NCBI GenBank assembly: GCA_017391185.1
Contig: JAFOZN010000303.1
Span: 1-12,935, forward strand
Source of the DNA: Alistipes sp.
GTDB taxonomy: Bacteria; Bacteroidota; Bacteroidia; Bacteroidales; Rikenellaceae
Direction of reading: 5' to 3'
Length of the DNA stretch: 12,935 nucleotides
In this document: piece by piece, positions 7,910 through 12,935 of the stretch
Position numbering within the stretch: position 1 is the stretch's first letter
How the letters are laid out: every line of letters begins with the position of its first letter
Program-made: the position numbers and the translations under genes
Notes under the pieces: model-generated
The model's input: the letters and a program-made list of their open reading frames with translations, nothing else
Told to the model about the DNA's origin: nothing
Databases searched by the model: none

Positions 7910-8728
7910 ATGAGCAACAAACTAAATGGTAAGACCGTAGTCATCACAGGTGCATCATCGGGAATCGGTGAGGCGATGGCTAAGGTATATGCCCAGATGG
8001 GTGCTAAGGTGGTACTTGGCGCACGACAGGCCGATAAGTTGGAGGCGTTGTGTAAGCAGATCACCGCAAACGGCGGGCAAGCAGTATATTCGGCTTGTGA
8101 TGTAACGAAGGTGGAGGATTGCCAGAAACTGATACAGACCGCAGTAGATAGCTTCGGGGGAATAGATGTATTGATCTGCAACGCTGGAATCTCGATGCGA
8201 GCATTGTTCGATGATCTGGATTTGAGCGTATTACACCGCTTGATGGATGTAAATTTCTGGGGTACGGTATATTGTACTAAGTTTGCCTTGCCATATCTTC
8301 AGAAGTCGAAGGGTTCGTTGGTAGGAATCTCATCCGTAGCGGGTATTCATGGTCTGCCAGGTAGAACAGGTTACTCGGCATCGAAGTTCGCCATGACAGG
8401 ATTTTTGGAGACTATCCGAGTAGAGAATCTCAAAAAGGGACTACACGTGATGGTGGCTTGCCCAGGATTCACCGCCTCGAACGTACGCTTCTCTGCTCTG
8501 ACAGCCGATGGCTCGCAGCAGGGTTCTACCCCACGCGAGGAGGGCAAGATGATGACAGCCGAGGAGGTAGCTCATATCGTAGCCAAAGGTATAGCTCGCC
8601 GCAAGCGTCTTTGCTTGATGGAAGCTGAAGGTCGCGCAACGCACTTCGTAAAGAAGTTTGCTCCGGGTATAGTGGATAAGCTCTTCTATTGGGTAATGTC
8701 CAAAGAGCCAGATTCACCATTTAAGTAG
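7910..8728 (+). CDS. Short-chain dehydrogenase/reductase (classical SDR)
   Basis: A 272-residue NAD(P)-dependent oxidoreductase with a Rossmann fold. The cofactor motif TGASSGIG is at 13-20, NAGI at 91-94, the structural N115 in DVNFWGTV, and the catalytic Ser at 141/142 (GISSVAG) with Y155 and K159 (GYSASKF). PG at 185-186 marks the substrate/cofactor loop. R39 after the second strand (VVLGARQ) favours NADPH over NADH. The C-terminal 40 residues are extended beyond the shortest SDRs and end in a hydrophobic LFYWVM stretch that could contact membrane or a partner. The overall pattern recalls DHRS7-like reductases, but the substrate cannot be deduced. It is the last gene of the valS operon. 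Its leader is A-rich with no Shine-Dalgarno sequence, normal for this phylum, and a strong terminator follows 2 nt after the stop. Confidence 0.93.
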   Translation: MSNKLNGKTVVITGASSGIGEAMAKVYAQMGAKVVLGARQADKLEALCKQITANGGQAVYSACDVTKVEDCQKLIQTAVDSFGGIDVLICNAGISMRALFDDLDLSVLHRLMDVNFWGTVYCTKFALPYLQKSKGSLVGISSVAGIHGLPGRTGYSASKFAMTGFLETIRVENLKKGLHVMVACPGFTASNVRFSALTADGSQQGSTPREEGKMMTAEEVAHIVAKGIARRKRLCLMEAEGRATHFVKKFAPGIVDKLFYWVMSKEPDSPFK

Positions 8729-8730
8729 AG

Positions 8731-8774
8731 AAAAAAAGACTCGCATAGCCTGATTGGCTATGCGAGTCTTTTTT
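8731..8774. terminator. Bidirectional intrinsic terminator between the valS operon and glgB
   Basis: A perfect 13-bp stem (GACTCGCATAGCC at 8738-8750 with GGCTATGCGAGTC at 8756-8768) surrounds a 5-nt loop (TGATT). It is preceded by seven A and followed by six T, so each strand shows a stem followed by a U-run. It would end both the plus-strand operon, whose last stop is at 8728, and the minus-strand glgB, whose stop is at 8788. Confidence 0.95.
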
Positions 8775-8787
8775 AAAATCCCCTTGA

Positions 8788-10824
8788 CTAATCAACCCTA
8801 CGCAAAACCAGTGCGGTGCGTGAGGTATTGTAGATCTTCAGGCGAGGATAGAGCGTACCATCTTCGCCCTCAACATTGAATGAGAAGTATTCCTGCCCCT
8901 CCTGGTGACGAGCATGACCTCCGAAACGCTCCTCATCCGAAGAGAGCAACAACTCATACTTACCAGCCTCGTGCAACGGAATCTCATAATCGGGGATGGA
9001 TGCCGTTGAGTGCCAATTCAAGACAAAGATCAAATCTCGATGCGAATAGACCATAGTCTTATTCTGCTCATCCATCATTAGATTGTAAGGATAGCCATCC
9101 GACAAAATCCTATTCTCCTTCACCAACTCGATCATCGCCTTATCGAACTCGGCCAACAAGCCATAGCGCAACTCCTCGTTATCTCTAATAGACCAGATAC
9201 GGCGCGCATGTTGGCACGACCAGCCGTTACCTTCGCGTGGGAAATCAATCCATTCGGGATGGCCAAACTCATTACCCATGAAATTGAGGTATGCCTCACC
9301 ACCACAAGTGATTGTAATCAGACGTATCATCTTGTGCAGAGCCATTCCGCGATCTACGACCAGATTCTCCGTCTTGCGATCCATCGAATCATACATCAAC
9401 TTATCCAACAGACGGAATGCAATGGTCTTGTCTCCAACCAAAGCCTGATCGTGCGATTCGGCATAGGCAACGGTCTTGACGCTCGGCAAACGATTGGTCA
9501 AGATTGACCACATCTCCCATATATTCCACTCCTCATCGGGGGTATCCTTGAGCATCTTAATCCAGAAATCGGGGATAGCCATACCCAAGCGATAGTCGAA
9601 GCCAACACCGCCGTCCTCTATCTTGCAACACACGCCCGGCATACCGCTAACATCCTCGGCTATAGTGGTAGCTTTGGGACGGAAATCGTGTACCAAGCGG
9701 TTGGCAAGTGTAAGGTAGGTAACTGCATCGAGGTCAACACCCTCATCGAAGAACTTTTCGCGTGAGTCAAAGTCGATATATCCACGATGATAATAGAGCA
9801 TCGAAGTCACACCATCGAAACGGAAGCCATCGAAATGGAACTCATCGAGCCAATACTTTACATTCGACAAGAGAAAATGCTCCACACCGCCCTTGCCATA
9901 GTCGAAGATCATAGAGTCCCAATACTGCTGATAGCCTGCCTCACCAGCCTTTGAATAGTGATGACCTGAGCCATCCAAATCGAGGATACCTTCGTTCATA
10001 TTCTTGACATAGTGGGCATGCACCAAGTCCATAATCACGGCAATACCCATCTTGTGCGCCGTGTCGATGAGTTTTTTCAACTCTTCGGGCGTACCAAAGC
10101 GTGAAGATGGAGCAAAGAAGTTGGCGACATGATAGCCAAACGAGCCGTAGTACGGGTGCTCCGCGATAGCCATCAACTGCACAGCATTATATCCTGCCTC
10201 CTTGATGCGTGGGAGGATATTTTTGGTAAATTCGTTATATGTACCCACCTTAGCCTCCTCCTGAGCCATACCCACATGGGCCTCATAGATAAGCAGGTCA
10301 CCTAACTTAGAGGCATCGAACTTCTTATCGTGCCACTTATATGGCTTTTCGGGATTCCAGAATTGGGCTGTATAGTTCTTGGTCACTTCATCCTGCACTA
10401 CACGTGTAGCATAGGCTGGGATACGATCATGCCAACCGTTGGCTCCATGAACATGGAGTTTGTAGAGCGAGCCATGTTGCAAAAGATGTCCATACATTGC
10501 CTCTGGCAAAAAGATACTCCACACGCCGTTACGATCCTTCTCCAAGCGGAGCTGAGTACGTTGCCAAGAGTTGAAATCGCCAAAGATAAAGACATCGTAA
10601 GCCTCAGGCAACCACTCTCTGAACCACCAGCCTGAAAGCGTATCATCCCACTGCCAGCCATAATAGCGATAGCCGTTGGCATAATCGACAATCGAGCCTG
10701 CCTGAGCCTCGATGGCTGACATACGCTTGAGATATCTCTCATGACGATCTGCGATCTTATCGGCAACAGGTTGTAACCATTCATCGCGCTCAACCATAGC
10801 CAATACCTTATGTGAACTCTCCAT
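8788..10824 (-). CDS. glgB: 1,4-alpha-glucan branching enzyme (eukaryotic-type GH13)
   Basis: This enzyme makes alpha-1,6 branches in glycogen by cutting and transferring alpha-1,4 chains. The 678 residues are close to eukaryotic GBE1 length and shorter than many GH13_9 bacterial enzymes. A CBM48 domain covers about 55-155 (YYGWQW, FIFGDFNSW, YKLHVHG, DRIPAYATRVVQ). The GH13 barrel follows with IYEAHVGMA at 179-187, YGSFGYHVANFFAPSSRFGTP at about 226-246, region I DLVHAH at 266-271, region II DGFRFDGVTS with nucleophile D337, region III TIAEDVSG with acid/base E390, and region IV YAESHDQA with transition-state stabiliser D459. FMGNEFGHPEWIDFPR (515-530) is typical of the GBE1-like group. Residues about 580-678 are the all-beta C-terminal domain. 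It stands alone, with no glgA, glgC or glgP in the window, and is transcribed divergently from the peptide transporter. Confidence 0.96.
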   Translation of the reverse strand: MESSHKVLAMVERDEWLQPVADKIADRHERYLKRMSAIEAQAGSIVDYANGYRYYGWQWDDTLSGWWFREWLPEAYDVFIFGDFNSWQRTQLRLEKDRNGVWSIFLPEAMYGHLLQHGSLYKLHVHGANGWHDRIPAYATRVVQDEVTKNYTAQFWNPEKPYKWHDKKFDASKLGDLLIYEAHVGMAQEEAKVGTYNEFTKNILPRIKEAGYNAVQLMAIAEHPYYGSFGYHVANFFAPSSRFGTPEELKKLIDTAHKMGIAVIMDLVHAHYVKNMNEGILDLDGSGHHYSKAGEAGYQQYWDSMIFDYGKGGVEHFLLSNVKYWLDEFHFDGFRFDGVTSMLYYHRGYIDFDSREKFFDEGVDLDAVTYLTLANRLVHDFRPKATTIAEDVSGMPGVCCKIEDGGVGFDYRLGMAIPDFWIKMLKDTPDEEWNIWEMWSILTNRLPSVKTVAYAESHDQALVGDKTIAFRLLDKLMYDSMDRKTENLVVDRGMALHKMIRLITITCGGEAYLNFMGNEFGHPEWIDFPREGNGWSCQHARRIWSIRDNEELRYGLLAEFDKAMIELVKENRILSDGYPYNLMMDEQNKTMVYSHRDLIFVLNWHSTASIPDYEIPLHEAGKYELLLSSDEERFGGHARHQEGQEYFSFNVEGEDGTLYPRLKIYNTSRTALVLRRVD

Positions 10825-10852
10825 AGTTGTGATTTTCTATTTGATTTATACA

Positions 10853-10887
10853 CAAATATAATAAAAATTTCGTTATATTTGCCCAAA
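10853..10887 (-). promoter_or_regulatory. Probable promoter for glgB
   Basis: On the minus strand, 10860-10853 reads TATATTTG, an exact TAnnTTTG -7 match. TTTG at 10887-10884 lies 23 nt upstream as a -33 candidate, the same spacing as in the valS promoter. Transcription would begin near 10847, about 22 nt before the glgB ATG. Confidence 0.6.
10874..10881 (+). promoter_or_regulatory. Probable -7 element for the peptide transporter
   Basis: TATATTTG at 10874-10881 is an exact TAnnTTTG match on the plus strand. It predicts a start near 10888 and a leader of about 46 nt before the ATG at 10934. No good TTTG -33 element lies at the expected distance. The leader is AT-rich (TAACAATATTAATTAAC) and would be unstructured. 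Confidence 0.55.
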
Positions 10888-10933
10888 ATTAGCCACAAGC
10901 TAACAATATTAATTAACTAAATAACGTAAAACT

Positions 10934-12451
10934 ATGTTCAAAGGACAACCAAAAGGTTTGTATGCGCTGGCTCTCGCCAACACAGGTGAGCGTTTCGGCT
11001 ATTACACAATGCTTGCAGTCTTCGCTCTCTTCTTGCGTGCTAACTTCGGTTTGGATGCAGGTGTAGCGGGTGCTATCTATTCAACATTCCTCGGATTGGT
11101 ATATTTTATGCCTCTGATCGGTGGTATCTTGGCCGACAAGTTCGGTTTCGGTAAGATGGTAACAAGCGGTATTTTTATCATGTTTATCGGCTACCTCTTG
11201 CTCTCATTCCCACTCGGAGGTGACACATTGGCTATGATTGCTATGTTGGGCGCTTTGCTCTTCATCTCAGTGGGTACTGGTCTTTTCAAGGGTAACTTGC
11301 AGGTAATGGTAGGTAACCTCTACGATGATCCTAAGTATTCTGCTAAGCGTGACTCTGCCTTCTCTATCTTCTACATGGCTATTAATATCGGTGCTTTGTT
11401 TGCTCCAACTGCCGCTGTAGAGATCAAGGAGTGGGCTGAGACATCTCTCGGCTTCTCTGGCAACGATGCTTACCACTTCTCATTCGCAGTGGCTTGTGTA
11501 GCGTTGATCGCTTCTATCGCCATTTACTACATCTTCCGTCCTACGTTCCGTCATGTAGAGGGTGGTCAGCGTAAGAAGGGCGAGGAGGCTCAGGTGGTAG
11601 ATACTCTTACTCCAGAGCAGACTAAGGCTCGTATGACTGCACTTTTCTTGGTATTTGCCGTAGTAATCTTCTTCTGGATGGCATTCCACCAGAACGGTTT
11701 GGCTCTTACTTACTTTGCAGATGAGTTCACCGCGAAGTCATCTGAGGGCTTGCAGAGCATGGCATTCAACGTATGGAACTTGGCTTTGGTTATCATCGCT
11801 GTATATGCTGCATTCTCAATCTTCCAGAGCGAGGAGGTTAAGACAAAGATCGTATCATCGGCTATCGTATTGGGCGTGATCGCTATCTTGGTTTACAAGT
11901 ACCTCAACATCTCAGGTTCTATCGCAGTAAGCGCACCTATCTTCCAGCAGTTTAACCCATTCTACGTTGTAGCTCTTACTCCAGTATCAATGGCTATCTT
12001 CGGTGCTTTGGCATCGAAGGGTAAGGAGCCTTCAGCACCTCGTAAGATCGCTTACGGTATGTTGGTAGCTGCTGCAGGTTTCGCAGTAATGGCATTGGGT
12101 TCTATGGGTCTTTTGACTCCAAACGAGCAGGCTGCAGCTGGTGAGAATGGTACATTCGTATCGGCTAACTGGTTGATCTCGACTTACCTTGTTTTGACAT
12201 TTGCTGAGTTGTTGCTCTCGCCAATGGGTATCTCATTCGTATCGAAGGTAGCACCTCCTAAGTACAAGGGTATGATGATGGGTTGCTGGTTTGTAGCAAC
12301 TGCTATCGGTAACATGCTCGTAGCTGTTGGTGGATTCCTTTGGGGAGGTCTTCCATTGTGGATCGTATGGTCAGTATTTATCGTATTGTGCTTGCTTTCG
12401 GCTCTCTTTATGTTCGTAATGATGAAGCGTTTGGAGGCTGCAACAAAGTAA
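10934..12451 (+). CDS. POT/PTR2-family peptide transporter (proton-coupled, MFS)
   Basis: This 505-residue inner-membrane protein has about 14 predicted hydrophobic segments and belongs to the proton-dependent oligopeptide transporter family, which imports di- and tripeptides. Family motifs in order are NTGERFGYY at 16-24 (the ExxER motif with Asn in place of the first Glu), DKFGFGK at 68-74, the conserved Lys in GLFKGN (K119), the PTR2 signature FSIFYMAINIGALFAP at 143-158, FWMAFHQNG at 247-255 where many members have Glu at the His position, FNPFYVVALTP at 340-350, and FAELLLSPMG at 423-432 with the TM10 Glu at 425. A charged cytoplasmic loop (206-232) separates the two six-helix bundles. 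Codon use is strongly biased, suggesting high expression. It has its own promoter, divergent from glgB, and its own terminator, so it is monocistronic. Peptide uptake fits an amino-acid-fermenting gut-type Bacteroidales, which is inference. Confidence 0.94.
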   Translation: MFKGQPKGLYALALANTGERFGYYTMLAVFALFLRANFGLDAGVAGAIYSTFLGLVYFMPLIGGILADKFGFGKMVTSGIFIMFIGYLLLSFPLGGDTLAMIAMLGALLFISVGTGLFKGNLQVMVGNLYDDPKYSAKRDSAFSIFYMAINIGALFAPTAAVEIKEWAETSLGFSGNDAYHFSFAVACVALIASIAIYYIFRPTFRHVEGGQRKKGEEAQVVDTLTPEQTKARMTALFLVFAVVIFFWMAFHQNGLALTYFADEFTAKSSEGLQSMAFNVWNLALVIIAVYAAFSIFQSEEVKTKIVSSAIVLGVIAILVYKYLNISGSIAVSAPIFQQFNPFYVVALTPVSMAIFGALASKGKEPSAPRKIAYGMLVAAAGFAVMALGSMGLLTPNEQAAAGENGTFVSANWLISTYLVLTFAELLLSPMGISFVSKVAPPKYKGMMMGCWFVATAIGNMLVAVGGFLWGGLPLWIVWSVFIVLCLLSALFMFVMMKRLEAATK

Positions 12452-12474
12452 GCAGACTATTATTCCAAAATATA

Positions 12475-12517
12475 AAAATCGGCAATATCCACAGCGGTAT
12501 TGCCGATTTTGTTTTTT
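12475..12517 (+). terminator. Intrinsic terminator after the peptide transporter
   Basis: A perfect 13-bp stem (AAAATCGGCAATA at 12475-12487 with TATTGCCGATTTT at 12498-12510) encloses a 10-nt loop and is followed by G and six T at 12511-12517. It starts 23 nt after the transporter stop codon. Confidence 0.9.
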
Positions 12518-12538
12518 GGAGCTTTTTACATACTTTTG
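12508..12538 (+). promoter_or_regulatory. Probable promoter for the gene at 12564, overlapping the preceding terminator
   Basis: TTTG at 12508-12511 and TACTTTTG at 12531-12538 match the -33 and -7 consensus elements with a 19-nt spacer, the best-spaced pair in the window. The predicted start is near 12545, giving a leader of about 19 nt. The -33 element lies in the 3' arm and U-run of the terminator. Confidence 0.55.
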
Positions 12539-12563
12539 TCGCAAACGATAAAACACTCTCAAG

Positions 12564-12935
12564 ATGAAATACTTTTTCCTTGTGATAATGGTTGCCTATT
12601 TGGGTGGCAATATATACTTGTTTATCCGTACTCTGCAACAGATTAGTTCCCTACCTTTGGGGTGGAAGATACTATTCAGCGTACTGTTTTGGATGGTAGC
12701 TACGGCGATGTTTCTCTCCATAGGTATGCGTAATATAGAGATTCCTCAGAGCCTATCACGCCTGATGTTTCAGGCAGGATCGGCTTGGATGATATTTATA
12801 TTATATATGGTATTGGGACTCCTTGTTGCTGATCTTACACATCTCGCCGTGCCTAAATTCAACGGTTATCCGTGGGCATTGGGACTCACCATCTGCCTGA
12901 TGATATATGGATACTACAATTACCGCCACCCTCAA
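12564..12935 (+). CDS. N-terminal membrane region, probably of a membrane-anchored metallophosphoesterase (runs off right edge)
   Basis: The frame is open from the ATG at 12564 to the last base, giving 124 residues (MKYFFLVIMVAYLGGNIYLF...). Hydrophobic helices are predicted at about 3-22, 34-54, 71-96 and 102-118, followed by the start of a soluble part (YNYRHPQ). This arrangement of four N-terminal helices, with a conserved-looking GNIYLFIRTLQ segment and a final GYYNYRHP, resembles the YaeI-like metallophosphoesterases of Bacteroidales, whose catalytic domain follows directly. The catalytic residues lie beyond the window, so the function is inferred from the membrane part only. It has its own promoter and follows a terminator, so it is not part of the transporter transcript. 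Confidence 0.65.
   Translation, partial: MKYFFLVIMVAYLGGNIYLFIRTLQQISSLPLGWKILFSVLFWMVATAMFLSIGMRNIEIPQSLSRLMFQAGSAWMIFILYMVLGLLVADLTHLAVPKFNGYPWALGLTICLMIYGYYNYRHPQ

Noticed and set aside
1..12935. CRISPR arrays, insertion sequences, attachment sites, tRNA or rRNA genes, toxin-antitoxin or defence genes
   Set aside because: I saw no regularly spaced direct repeats, transposase or integrase motifs, cloverleaf sequences or defence-type domains on either strand. Intergenic gaps are short and are accounted for by promoters and terminators.

Overview
The window looks like chromosomal DNA from a member of the Bacteroidota, most likely order Bacteroidales. Four observations point there. Several intergenic regions carry the TAnnTTTG -7 box typical of this phylum. 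Shine-Dalgarno sequences are weak or absent. The branching enzyme and the peptide transporter resemble the forms usual in Bacteroidales, and lipoprotein signal peptides are present. The family cannot be fixed from this stretch. I found no rRNA, tRNA, CRISPR array, insertion sequence, phage gene or integrase, and nothing that suggests recent transfer. Most of the window is ordinary housekeeping and metabolic DNA.

Layout. Positions 1-1851 (minus strand) hold a two-gene operon. A lipoprotein with a c-type heme motif (CVNCH) and TolB/PD40-type beta-propeller repeats is followed after 17 nt by a polytopic membrane protein that runs off the left edge. A promoter region of about 290 nt (1852-2138) separates this operon from a plus-strand run of six tightly packed genes (2139-8728). 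These are valS (valyl-tRNA synthetase), a lipoprotein glycoside hydrolase of clan GH-A, rnhA (RNase HI), a MmcQ/YjbR-family protein, a PhnP-like metallo-beta-lactamase-fold hydrolase and a short-chain dehydrogenase. The gaps are 3-26 nt and no terminator lies between the genes. The run ends at a strong bidirectional terminator (8731-8774) shared with the convergent glgB gene (8788-10824, minus), a eukaryotic-type GH13 branching enzyme. A 109-nt divergent promoter region separates glgB from a POT/PTR2-family peptide transporter (10934-12451, plus), which ends in its own terminator. A separate gene then starts at 12564. It encodes an N-terminal membrane region resembling that of membrane-anchored metallophosphoesterases and is cut by the right edge.

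Points that matter most. First, valS carries a single-base deletion at about 3612. It separates the HIGH-motif half from the KMSKS half, while everything on both sides reads as a normal ValRS of 874 residues. A base-calling or assembly error is the simplest explanation. Second, the heme-motif beta-propeller lipoprotein with its membrane partner is the part of the window whose biology is least understood. Third, a cell-envelope glycosidase lies inside an operon headed by an essential tRNA synthetase, with no polysaccharide-utilisation genes nearby. I did not find a convincing new multi-gene defence or mobile system.
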